A stretch of DNA of 28,121 nt, from positions 1 through 28,121 of the IMG/VR virus record IMGVR_UViG_3300037517_000770, one strand, 5' to 3'. The notes below the pieces were generated by a model. The model ran no database searches, had not been told where the DNA came from, and saw only the letters and a program-made list of their open reading frames with translations. Position 1 is the stretch's first letter, and each line of letters starts with the position of its first letter. Of this stretch, positions 15,153 through 22,265 are shown piece after piece. The position numbers were made by a program, and so were the translations under genes. This DNA comes from a virus.

Positions 15153-15165
15153 CCGTGCCACTCCG

Positions 15166-16860
15166 TTAGCCGATAAACAAGTTGCCTGTGAACTTCGACT
15201 TGCAAACCATCACTGCCCGCATTGCCATCAGCGACGCCACCGCCGCATCAATCTTCTCTTTGCTGTGCTTCTTGTCCGGCATCACCTGATCGCGGCTGTT
15301 GCGGTTGATGCTCATGTTAAGGGCACACCACCGCAGCACCGAGTCGTTGATTGCCGGACGTAGCCGACCTTCCGCCGCCGCATTCTGGAACTCGAGCAGC
15401 ACTTCGTTGAAATGGTGATGGGCCTGCGGCATCTTCACCGCCGTCAGTCCGGCCGCATCCAGTTCGTCGCCAAGCTGGCTGGCGTTGTACGGGTCAAACG
15501 CCACCATCTGGATGCCCAGCTGTTCGCATTCATCCAGCAGCGAATCACGCAGGCTGGCCACGACGTAGCGGCACTTCACCAGCTGGCCGCCATGTATCCA
15601 GTGACTCCACGGCTGCTGGGTCAAGTCCCGCCTCGACTCCTCGCTGATAAACGCCCGGCTTCGCATTTCGTAGCGGTAAACCGGCCGCAGGTTTCCGGCA
15701 GCGTCTTCCGATTCGCCGACCTTGAACCTTGCCACCAGTCCGTATGCCGCCAAGTCATCCTTGCCGCCCAGGTCCACGCCCGCAGCAATGGCGTCGGCTT
15801 CGTCCCAGTTCGATAGCGGTGCGGCGATGCTGTCCCACAGTTCGGCCGTGATGCCGTTCTCGACGCTGCTGACGGTGCGGTTGCAGTGATACCGCATGAA
15901 GTCGTGCCGAGCCTGCGGCTTGTTCTTGGCCTTGGTCGCCTGCTCGGCCAGATAGTCGAGCTTCACCGAGACGCCAAGATTTGGATTGGCCTTGACCCAA
16001 ACGGCCGAGTCGAACGGGTCGTCGGTCTCGTCAATCTCGTAGATGATGCCGAACGTGCTGTCGTCCTGCCAGTCGCCTTTGATGACGCCGCGGGTGTAAG
16101 CCAGTTCCTCGTTGTAAATTCGGCTGCGGTCGTTGCCTGCCGTCGTGATCATTACCTGCATCGGCTGAGTACGTGCGGCACTGCCTGTCGTCATCGTGGC
16201 ATAAAAGTCCCGGTGGTATTCCTGCCACGCATGCAGCTCGTCGAAGAAAACGCCGTGGGGGTTGAGCCCGTCATACGGCCGGTCGCTGCCCAGTGGCCGA
16301 AGGAAAGAATTGGTTGCCTCAAATGCCACGTTGTCTTTGGTCACGCTGGCATGCCGCCCAAGGTACGGCGACTGCCGCAGCATCCGGTTTGCTTCCTTGT
16401 GAATGATGCGAGCCTGATCCAGCTTGGTCGCACCGATATAGACTTCGGCCCCAGCCTCGCGGTCGGCCGCCGTCAGCAGCAGCGCCAGCCCGGCACAGTA
16501 AGACGACTTGCCGTTCTTCCTGGCAACGCTGATAAACGCCCTGCGGAAACGGCGGGTGCCGTCCTCCCGTTCCCAGCCGAACAGGTTCCAGTTAATGAAC
16601 GCCTGCCACGGTGACAAGTGAAACGGATGGCCGACGAACTCGCCGATTGAATGCCGCAGCAGCAGCGGGAAGAACTGGCACGAACGCTCGGCCCGCTGCT
16701 GGTTCAGCCGGTAGGGAAAGTCCGGCGTTTGCTGCCGTGACAAGTCTCGCTGGTATCTGGCCACCGCCGACTTAACCATGTCGCACGCAACCACCGAGCC
16801 ATCCTGCACGTCGTCGCAGTAGCTTGTCAGGGTGTCGCGATACGCATGAGCTTGAATCAA
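15166..16860 (-). CDS. terminase large subunit
   Basis: A 564-residue packaging ATPase-nuclease. The Walker A equivalent SVARKNGKS (111-119) and Walker B GVFFDELH (203-210) belong to the HK97-type terminase_1 family. The coupling motif ITTAGN (238-243) follows. The nuclease half starts GVDLGGKDDL (Asp363), with AFDPYN and KIDAAVASLMA supplying later acidic residues. Length is typical. The ATG overlaps the TerS stop by four bases (ATGA). It cuts and pumps DNA into the prohead. Together with the HNH gene and P27-type TerS this suggests cohesive-end packaging. Confidence 0.92.
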   Translation of the reverse strand: MIQAHAYRDTLTSYCDDVQDGSVVACDMVKSAVARYQRDLSRQQTPDFPYRLNQQRAERSCQFFPLLLRHSIGEFVGHPFHLSPWQAFINWNLFGWEREDGTRRFRRAFISVARKNGKSSYCAGLALLLTAADREAGAEVYIGATKLDQARIIHKEANRMLRQSPYLGRHASVTKDNVAFEATNSFLRPLGSDRPYDGLNPHGVFFDELHAWQEYHRDFYATMTTGSAARTQPMQVMITTAGNDRSRIYNEELAYTRGVIKGDWQDDSTFGIIYEIDETDDPFDSAVWVKANPNLGVSVKLDYLAEQATKAKNKPQARHDFMRYHCNRTVSSVENGITAELWDSIAAPLSNWDEADAIAAGVDLGGKDDLAAYGLVARFKVGESEDAAGNLRPVYRYEMRSRAFISEESRRDLTQQPWSHWIHGGQLVKCRYVVASLRDSLLDECEQLGIQMVAFDPYNASQLGDELDAAGLTAVKMPQAHHHFNEVLLEFQNAAAEGRLRPAINDSVLRWCALNMSINRNSRDQVMPDKKHSKEKIDAAVASLMAMRAVMVCKSKFTGNLFIG

Positions 16861-17321
16861 CCGATGCCTGCTTTCATAAATTCAGCAAACGGGTCTTGTT
16901 CTTTTTTTGGTTCTTCAACTTTCATGGCGGCACGGTCAATCGGAGAAAGTCCGAATTGCCTTGCCAGCCTGTCGTACTGTGCCGATAATTTAAGGTAGGT
17001 CGTAATCAGCTTGACATCGACAGCCGACTGCTCAATTGCTATTTGAACGTCGTTGAGTTGTTGACGAATAAAACTGAGCTGATACAACTTCCCCTCGTCG
17101 CAGTTTTTCAGCACGCAGTCAGGTAGTGTGTCCAGCACAATTTGCCATTGCCGCTTGCCGTCCTGACGCAGTGATTCAGGTGGCGACAACTGCAGCGGTG
17201 CAGATGGAAACGCAGCAGCCTCAAGACGGGTTGCGTGTCTGTCCTGGCGGTACGTTCCATCCAGCTTGTGCTTCGACGCCAACTTCGGCTTACGTCCTTG
17301 TCTTCCTTTGTAACCGGCCAT
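16857..17321 (-). CDS. terminase small subunit (P27-like)
   Basis: A 154-residue protein with a basic N-terminus (GYKGRQGRKPK) and the P27 terminase pattern: a helix with LRQDGKRQWQIVLDTLPDC, then LYQLSFIRQQLNDVQIAI and LKLSAQYDRLARQFGLSPIDRAAM. It recognises viral DNA and regulates the large subunit. GGAG lies ten bases before ATG 17321. The four-base overlap with TerL supports pairing. The C-terminal KEQDPFAEFM is like the TerL-binding tails of the family. Confidence 0.85.
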   Translation of the reverse strand: MAGYKGRQGRKPKLASKHKLDGTYRQDRHATRLEAAAFPSAPLQLSPPESLRQDGKRQWQIVLDTLPDCVLKNCDEGKLYQLSFIRQQLNDVQIAIEQSAVDVKLITTYLKLSAQYDRLARQFGLSPIDRAAMKVEEPKKEQDPFAEFMKAGIG

Positions 17322-17398
17322 CGCAATAAAGCTCCGCAGTTCGTTTCTGTTCGTCGCGTTTCTGATTCGTACAGTGACTCAAATGCAAAAAAATAACC

Positions 17399-17599
17399 TT
17401 ACACAACTGAAGCCAGCGGCCTCCAGCGGGCCACCATCAAATCGCTCAATTTGACTGGGTGGGGGGAAAGGGGGGCGGGTCGTCGTGCTGCCAAATTGTC
17501 ACACATTTTTTGGCCCCGCTGGGTTGCCACAGCCGCCCGCCCGCCGCAGCCGTCGCAGATTCCAAATTTTGTTTGAGTTGTTTGAGTCGTGCATTTCAT
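17399..17599 (-). CDS. possible small Cys-rich ORF between HNH and TerS
   Basis: A 66-residue ORF whose ATG overlaps the HNH stop as ATGA, so it could be translationally coupled. It contains CDGCGG (15-20) and a further Cys at 33 (MCDNLAARRP), a pattern like a small zinc ribbon, although the final Cys of a full site is missing. The RRPAPLSPHP segment is encoded by the C-rich face of a G-quadruplex motif. No strong SD. Downstream of its stop there are 77 bases without a gene before TerS. Either a small zinc protein or a packaging-site region that happens to be open. Confidence 0.45.
   Translation of the reverse strand: MKCTTQTTQTKFGICDGCGGRAAVATQRGQKMCDNLAARRPAPLSPHPVKLSDLMVARWRPLASVV
17457..17479 (+). 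other. G-quadruplex motif near the terminase genes
   Basis: The plus strand reads GGG-T-G6-AAA-G6-C-GGG: four runs of three or more guanines with loops of 1, 3 and 1 bases, an ideal quadruplex consensus. It lies between the HNH and TerS genes, where cohesive-end sites of HK97-like phages are often found. A packaging-site role is only a suggestion; the cut site itself is not visible. Confidence 0.6.
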
Positions 17600-17937
17600 T
17601 TTCCAAACTTGTGTGCTGCGTCGTCTGCGTGGCGATTTTGATGGCAAGATTTGCAAAGTGAAACTAAGTTTTCGATTGCTAGTCGAAGCTCAGGTGCAAC
17701 TGTAATTGGTATGACGTGATGCACCTCGGCCGCCGCCGTCGTCCGCCCCGCACCCAAACAATCTTCGCACAGTGGGTTGCTGGCCCGGTATCGCTCACTA
17801 AGTGTCCGCCAGTCATGACCACGCCCCGCCTGTTTTGTTGTCTTTGTCCTGGGCTTATAGGTTCCACTGTAGTTGCAGCAATTGCAGCGGCCATCAACCA
17901 CGATGCCCCTCCCACATTTACAAAAACGCTTACCCAT
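17596..17937 (-). CDS. HNH endonuclease (packaging type)
   Basis: A 113-residue HNH nuclease. An N-terminal Cys cluster (CKCGR, CNCC) forms a zinc ribbon. The catalytic module is CEDC ... AAEVHHVIPI ... LRLAIENLVSLCKSCHQNRH: two C-x-x-C zinc pairs, the HH pair, the Asn and the final His. Next to TerS/TerL in HK97-like phages, such nucleases assist terminase at the cos cut. SD-like GGACGGGGGG precedes ATG 17937. It lies eleven bases after the Ig-like gene. Confidence 0.85.
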   Translation of the reverse strand: MGKRFCKCGRGIVVDGRCNCCNYSGTYKPRTKTTKQAGRGHDWRTLSERYRASNPLCEDCLGAGRTTAAAEVHHVIPITVAPELRLAIENLVSLCKSCHQNRHADDAAHKFGK

Positions 17938-17948
17938 CCCCCCGTCCT

Positions 17949-18269
17949 TTAGTTATCTGCCGCATACTCAATCACATACGGACCAAACATGATGACGCCG
18001 CCTGTGCTGGCGTTACGCAGCGCCCAGCGGTACTGATGCTCTGCCTTGTTGATGCTGGCCGACACACTGAAAGCTACGGTTGTGGTTGTCTTGGTAATGT
18101 CTGCGTTGGCGACGGTAACGACATCGCTGCGGTCCAGCTGTTCGACGATGACTTCCAGCGTCAATGCCGAGCAGTTGACGGCCGCCCCGTCCGAATCAAC
18201 GGTCGTGACCGTGTGCGTGCGTGTCTCGCCAACGTAAGCTGTCAGCGTTGCCTTACCTGCGTTTGCCAT
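17949..18269 (-). CDS. Ig-like / baseplate-type small structural protein
   Basis: A 106-residue all-beta protein, Thr/Val/Ala-rich, with alternating hydrophobics (LTAYVGETRTHTVTTVDSDG ... LEVIVEQLD ... YRWALRNASTGGVIMFGPYVIEY). The closing W-x-L-R-x-A-S-T-G-x-V pattern resembles Ig-like or BppU-N-terminal-type domains found after phage tail fibres. No signal peptide. GAGGAGG lies seven bases before ATG 18269, inside the preceding micro-ORF, whose stop overlaps this start (TAATG). Probably part of the adhesion apparatus. Confidence 0.65.
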   Translation of the reverse strand: MANAGKATLTAYVGETRTHTVTTVDSDGAAVNCSALTLEVIVEQLDRSDVVTVANADITKTTTTVAFSVSASINKAEHQYRWALRNASTGGVIMFGPYVIEYAADN

Positions 18270-18346
18270 TAAACGACCTCCTCTGCCGTCTTCGTCAGCC
18301 CCATCGCCGAAATCGCAGATAGGGCTTGCTTGTCAGACTTTGCCAT
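18269..18346 (-). CDS. 25-residue micro-ORF
   Basis: Reads MAKSDKQALSAISAMGLTKT followed by AEEVV and ends in TAATG, overlapping the next ATG. GGAG is six bases before ATG 18346. It carries the SD of the next gene. The helical, Ala/Lys/Glu composition is plausible for a small peptide. It may be a real peptide or a translated leader that couples the Ig-like gene to the beta-helix gene. Confidence 0.5.
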   Translation of the reverse strand: MAKSDKQALSAISAMGLTKTAEEVV

Positions 18347-18349
18347 TAT

Positions 18350-18412
18350 TTACTCCAGTTCATTGAACCCGCCGCCGCCATCATCGTCTTCTGGGTCGGA
18401 TGCTACGACCAT
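18350..18412 (-). CDS. 20-residue acidic micro-ORF
   Basis: Starts three bases after the stop of the beta-helix gene and encodes MVVASDPEDDDGGGGFNELE, stopping three bases before the next micro-ORF. The acidic-then-glycine-rich order looks like a linker. No strong SD; coupling to upstream translation is required. Together with the 25-codon ORF it fills this gap almost completely. Existence as a peptide is uncertain. Confidence 0.4.
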   Translation of the reverse strand: MVVASDPEDDDGGGGFNELE

Positions 18413-18415
18413 GCG

Positions 18416-20050
18416 CTAAGCCCTGAGTGCTGTATCAAGTGACGCCAACTGACTACGGCTGAGTTCCGCCGATTGAACACAAAGCGAAACAGCGGAATCG
18501 TATCCAGCCCCGGCAGTAACGTGAGAGCTGGTCAAGTCGTTGTCGCTGTTGGATGCGTCTCCCCAGACGCCAGAACCCGAACCGCTTAGAACCGACTGCT
18601 GCCAGAGGTTGCGAAGCTGCGTCATCGTGGTTGCGGTCAGACCTGCTGCGGTTAGTCTTGCCAGCCCAGCAGCTCCGCTCAGCGTCACGTAATAATTGGC
18701 GTCGATGTCAGCGACAAGCGTGCCCAAGTTTGTCGGGTACGCTCCGTTGAATGCGTAGTCGCTGTAGCAATCATCATCAAATGAAATTAGCACGTTATCG
18801 CGAACCGTGTAGTTGTTGCCGCCACCGCTGGCTGTCGAGCCGCCCTGAGTCCCGCCAAGCAGAATGCAGCGGTCAGCGACGATAGTATTGCCTTCGATGT
18901 TTGGATTCGGCCCAAACGCCAGCACGCTCGCTTGACACAGATTGTTTTCAAACTGTATCCCGTCGCCCCACAGATAAACTTGGTGGACGTTGGTAGTGTC
19001 GCCGAGCTGAGCGACGCGGAAGTAGTTGTCAGTGACAACCGCTCCGTCGGTGTTGGCAAACAACGAAAACACGCCAGCACTCAAAACCGGCTGCGTCATG
19101 TCGTTGTCTGTGATTGCGATTGAAGTAAAGTTGATTCCCTTGGCGTTGTTGACTGCCCGTGTCGAGGCTTCCGTGATTTCCTGCCCGACGCCAATCCAGC
19201 CGGACGTTGTATTTCCGGACATGACCAGGCTGGCAGTGGTCGATGTACCCGGCGACGGAGAGTAGATAAACATCGCGTACCCACTGCTGTTAGTGTAGGT
19301 AATCGTGTTGTTACGAATCTCTATAGGTGAGGTTGAGTTGCTGGCGATGATCCGCAGTTGATTAACGACGGTATTGTTATCAATCGTAATCTGTGAGTTT
19401 TGCAGTTTGACGCTTGCCCCAGACAATACGGTCGTGCCGCCAATTGCGGCCGTGGAGCTGATAACTGCTCCGTCGATGTCGATATTCGTGATTGAACCGA
19501 CCACCAGATTCGCCCACAGATTCCATCCCGTTATCGTGCAGCCTGACTGAATACGAAGCGTGCCAGAAGCCGGAGCGTTGATTCGGATTCCCTCTTCGTT
19601 GAACACCCGTGCGTGGGTGAACGTGCAATTCCCGGCCAGCGTGATGTTATAACTGCCGGTCGAAGTAAACAGAAAAACGACACGGTTACAGGTTACGTCA
19701 CAATTCTCCACCCGCAGCGTTGCTTTGGCATTGTCCAGCCCAGTAATAAAACGGTCACAGGCATCGTTGACTACGAACGGGCTTGAAGTTGCCGAGCGAA
19801 CGAGAATTGACCCGCCATTGTGCTGCGGCACTAGCCGAATATGGTCAGTCGATTGCAGTGCCCCAGACGGCACAACGTTGACGACCAGATTGGTGTTTGC
19901 CGTCCATTTATTAACCAGTGATTGATAGGTAGCGTGATAGATGGTCGCAAACGGTGCCGACTGCGATCCGTTGTTGGAATTGCTTCCACTCACCGGGTCC
20001 ACCCAAAACTGAATCACGCTTTGACCACCAAGCAACATCAATAAACCCAT
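18416..20050 (-). CDS. right-handed beta-helix tail protein (adhesin or tailspike)
   Basis: A 544-residue protein starting MGLLMLLGG, followed by the beta-helix entry motif FWVDPVSGSNSNNGSQSAPF (family pattern: V-x-P-x-x-G-s-d-x-n-x-G-t-x-x-x-P-f). Then come many short strands with Asn/Ile/Thr ladders (INAPASGTLRIQSGCTITGW; NNTVVNQLRI; MSGNTTSGW). Such folds bind or cleave host surface polysaccharide. Catalytic residues cannot be assigned. Start set at ATG 20050, overlapping the stop of the upstream lectin-like gene (TAATG) with GGGGG upstream; the 5-codon extension at 20065 is unlikely. Confidence 0.75.
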   Translation of the reverse strand: MGLLMLLGGQSVIQFWVDPVSGSNSNNGSQSAPFATIYHATYQSLVNKWTANTNLVVNVVPSGALQSTDHIRLVPQHNGGSILVRSATSSPFVVNDACDRFITGLDNAKATLRVENCDVTCNRVVFLFTSTGSYNITLAGNCTFTHARVFNEEGIRINAPASGTLRIQSGCTITGWNLWANLVVGSITNIDIDGAVISSTAAIGGTTVLSGASVKLQNSQITIDNNTVVNQLRIIASNSTSPIEIRNNTITYTNSSGYAMFIYSPSPGTSTTASLVMSGNTTSGWIGVGQEITEASTRAVNNAKGINFTSIAITDNDMTQPVLSAGVFSLFANTDGAVVTDNYFRVAQLGDTTNVHQVYLWGDGIQFENNLCQASVLAFGPNPNIEGNTIVADRCILLGGTQGGSTASGGGNNYTVRDNVLISFDDDCYSDYAFNGAYPTNLGTLVADIDANYYVTLSGAAGLARLTAAGLTATTMTQLRNLWQQSVLSGSGSGVWGDASNSDNDLTSSHVTAGAGYDSAVSLCVQSAELSRSQLASLDTALRA

Positions 20051-20880
20051 TAGGCAATCCCCCAATAGGTCTTCTGGTTGGCGTCAATGGCGGCCCGGTT
20101 GGCAGACTGGTCAGACTTCCACAGAATGAACTCCGAGTAATAGCAGGCTGGCGAGAATGTCGTTCCTAAGTTGTTTGCTAAAAATCGTCGGTTTGTCGTT
20201 GTCCAATCTGCTACGTTGGCAAACGTGCCAACAACTCCCGCCTGAATCAAAGCACCGGTATGCAGTGCCGTGTACAGGTCGCCTCGTGTCGAGTAAGAAA
20301 CGGCCGATTCATTTTTGCGAACACTGGAAAGAGTGAAAGACGTTGCTAATGTGGTGCTTGAGCTAGATTGCTGCGAATAAACCGCCGCAGCCGTCGCACT
20401 TACGCTGCCAATAATTGCAGATGACGTTTCTGATGTCGGGATGCCAAACACCCCAAACCAATCGCACGGCGAGTTTTGCGTCACAATCGGATAGGCCAGC
20501 CCGATGTTGCTGTTGGCGGTTTGGTTACGAATCGTAACCTTGCCGCTGTATGTTTCGAGTGCCCCGCTGGCGACAATTCGTGGCTGTAATGCGTCGGTCG
20601 ATTGTGTCGCGTTGGCACTTCCAACTTGGTCATACCACGTTTTAACAAACCCATCGCCAGCAGCGCAAAACGACAACAGCGACGCTGTGTCGATTAAACC
20701 GCCAGAAAAGCCGATGTCCTGCTCTGTGCTGTCGCTGGAACGCCGCACACGCAAGCAGCTGCCAGCGTAAGCAGTTCGCAATTTCCGCAGACTATAGGCA
20801 CCTGCCGAACCAGTGTAGGTATCCAGCAGTGGCGGAGTTGTCGGCGTTGATGCGCTTCCCAGCAGGAGCAACAGTCCCAT
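20050..20880 (-). CDS. arabinofuranosidase-B-like / lectin-like tail protein
   Basis: A 276-residue protein starting MGLLLLLGSAS, then residues 28-95 with AYSLRKLRTAYAG, VRRSSD (45-50), DIGF (55-58) and GFVKTWYDQVG (78-87). This order matches the start of the alpha-L-arabinofuranosidase B catalytic fold, a concanavalin-A-like beta sandwich. The rest (CDWFGVFGIPTSETSS ... YYSEFILWKSDQSANRAAID) is typical of laminin-G-like phage lectins. Catalytic acids cannot be confirmed, so binding rather than hydrolysis is quite possible. Function would be attachment to host glycans. Confidence 0.75.
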   Translation of the reverse strand: MGLLLLLGSASTPTTPPLLDTYTGSAGAYSLRKLRTAYAGSCLRVRRSSDSTEQDIGFSGGLIDTASLLSFCAAGDGFVKTWYDQVGSANATQSTDALQPRIVASGALETYSGKVTIRNQTANSNIGLAYPIVTQNSPCDWFGVFGIPTSETSSAIIGSVSATAAAVYSQQSSSSTTLATSFTLSSVRKNESAVSYSTRGDLYTALHTGALIQAGVVGTFANVADWTTTNRRFLANNLGTTFSPACYYSEFILWKSDQSANRAAIDANQKTYWGIA

Positions 20881-20907
20881 CTACTTAGCTCCGTATTTGG
20901 CTTGCAT
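20881..20907 (-). other. 8-codon stop-to-start filler ORF
   Basis: The upstream stop reads TAATG; the ATG opens MQAKYGAK and stops with TAG directly abutting the next ATG. The run contains the SD-like CGGAG for the lectin-like gene. This looks like a reinitiation relay rather than a functional peptide, but chance is possible. Confidence 0.3.
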
Positions 20908-21242
20908 TAGCTCACCGGCCGCAGAACGCAAACAACAGTCCGTGCCGAGGCTTCGCTGCTGCCCGGCACCAGCTTGACGTACTGCGCACCGCAAAAGACC
21001 TCGACCTTTAGCGGCACGAAGTCGCTGGTGCTAACAGTCGCCGAGTAAGCCGATGCACCGCCCACTTCCATCACGGTCGTGAACGTGCTGTTGTCCCAGC
21101 TGGCCTGAAACGTGATCGCCGTGCTGGTAATCGTGCCCGGCGTGTAGATGCCGACCAGCTGGTAACGGGTGCAGTCAATCGCCGCACTGGCATCGGTGCC
21201 TGACAGGCTGACGGCTTGGTAAATTCGTCCTGGTGCGTCCAT
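20907..21242 (-). CDS. small structural protein of the adhesion module
   Basis: A 111-residue all-beta protein (IYQAVSLSGTDASAAIDCTR; ITFQASWDNSTFTTVMEVGG; FCGAQYVKLVPGSSEASART). The W-D-x-S-x-F/W core and the YVKLVPGS C-terminal part resemble small phage beta-sandwich proteins seen near tail fibres. No signal peptide. SD TAGGAGG precedes ATG 21242. It lies between the papain-like/membrane pair and the lectin-like gene. Confidence 0.7.
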   Translation of the reverse strand: MDAPGRIYQAVSLSGTDASAAIDCTRYQLVGIYTPGTITSTAITFQASWDNSTFTTVMEVGGASAYSATVSTSDFVPLKVEVFCGAQYVKLVPGSSEASARTVVCVLRPVS

Positions 21243-21253
21243 TCAATGTCCTC

Positions 21254-21463
21254 CTACTTGGTTTCCATTTGTTCAGTGATGTCGGCGATTCGTTCCCACA
21301 GCTTGTCGCGGTCCTTCCAAAGGTTTTCCCGGTCTTGTCGGCAGTTTGTTACCTCGGCTTTCAGCTCGTCAAACTGCTTGACGAACCAGCGGCCCATGTA
21401 AGCCACGACACCGGCCAGCGTTGACACGGCGACACCCAATGCACCAATCAAACTCAAGTCCAC
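21254..21463 (-). CDS. small membrane protein with coiled-coil tail
   Basis: A 69-residue protein. A single hydrophobic segment (LSLIGALGVAVSTLAGVVAYMG) is followed by a highly charged coiled coil (FDELKAEVTNCRQDRENLW, then KDRDKLWERIADI). Start set at GTG 21463, six bases after AGGGGG; the longer frame from 21487 lacks an SD. The layout (one membrane helix plus long charged helix) recalls phage spanin-like or holin-accessory proteins (XhlA-like). It follows the papain-like protease gene, consistent with a lysis role; no firm assignment. Confidence 0.7.
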   Translation of the reverse strand: MDLSLIGALGVAVSTLAGVVAYMGRWFVKQFDELKAEVTNCRQDRENLWKDRDKLWERIADITEQMETK

Positions 21464-21473
21464 GGCAAGCCCC

Positions 21474-22265
21474 CTATGAGATGGCATCCGGCGTTGGATA
21501 CTGCATCCCCGCCGGTGCGTAACCGATAAAGACCGTCCATCTGCCTGCTAGTGCCGTCTCGATGCTTTTCAGTGTCCATTCGTGGCAGCCGTCGCCGCTC
21601 CAGTTTGCCGACCACGAGTTGATGTTGACCACGTTTTGCGATGGTCGCCGCTGCCAGAACACGGTGCTGTGTCCGCCGCCGCTGCGGTTGCTGTAGTTGT
21701 CAACGATCTCTTCGTTGCAGCTGTCGTTCCATGTCAGGCCGGTTTGGATTGGAAGGCCCTGTTCAAGCCAGTCCAGCATTGACTGCAGGTCTTTGAATGG
21801 TTTCGTCGTCTGGAGCTTGAACAGGAATTTGTTGGCAGCCGATGCGGGCTGGGCCGGGTTGTAGCGTGACGGATACGGCCAGTCGGATTCGAGGCACATC
21901 CCGCTTTGCGTCGCGACCCACTGGCCAGCGGAAAGCGTGCTGCCCTGATCGCCGCGGATGCCGTCCTTCTTCTGGCTAAGGTAGTAACCCGCAGCTCGGC
22001 TGAACGCTGCTTTGCGGCCGGTGGCAAGGAAGTAGCAAATCTGAAACACGGTCGCCAGTGCGTGGCCCTGACAAGCGCCCTGCTGCCCTTGGTCCGTAAT
22101 CGACACGATGCCCAGCGGGTCGGCCTGCGTGTTAAACGTCGGGAACGTGTCCCGGTACCACTTCAGCAGCTCGCCCGGTTCCGTTCCGGTTGCTTCCAGT
22201 TGGCCGACGTTCTCGCTGCCGAGTGCCCAGCCCAGTTTGCCTTGCTCTAGCTTGCGTCCGCTCAT
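21474..22265 (-). CDS. papain-like (C1) cysteine protease
   Basis: A 263-residue enzyme. The papain spacing is exact: Gln59 then Cys65 (DQGQQGACQGHA), His199 in GGGHSTVFW, Asn216 in NINSWSANW, and the Trp that packs on it. No signal peptide at its N-terminus. It is encoded between a secreted poly-proline protein and a small membrane protein. C1 peptidases in such phage positions could be endolysins acting on peptide crosslinks or proteases acting on the protein-rich planctomycete envelope; neither is proven. The ATG overlaps the upstream stop by four bases. Confidence 0.8.
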   Translation of the reverse strand: MSGRKLEQGKLGWALGSENVGQLEATGTEPGELLKWYRDTFPTFNTQADPLGIVSITDQGQQGACQGHALATVFQICYFLATGRKAAFSRAAGYYLSQKKDGIRGDQGSTLSAGQWVATQSGMCLESDWPYPSRYNPAQPASAANKFLFKLQTTKPFKDLQSMLDWLEQGLPIQTGLTWNDSCNEEIVDNYSNRSGGGHSTVFWQRRPSQNVVNINSWSANWSGDGCHEWTLKSIETALAGRWTVFIGYAPAGMQYPTPDAIS

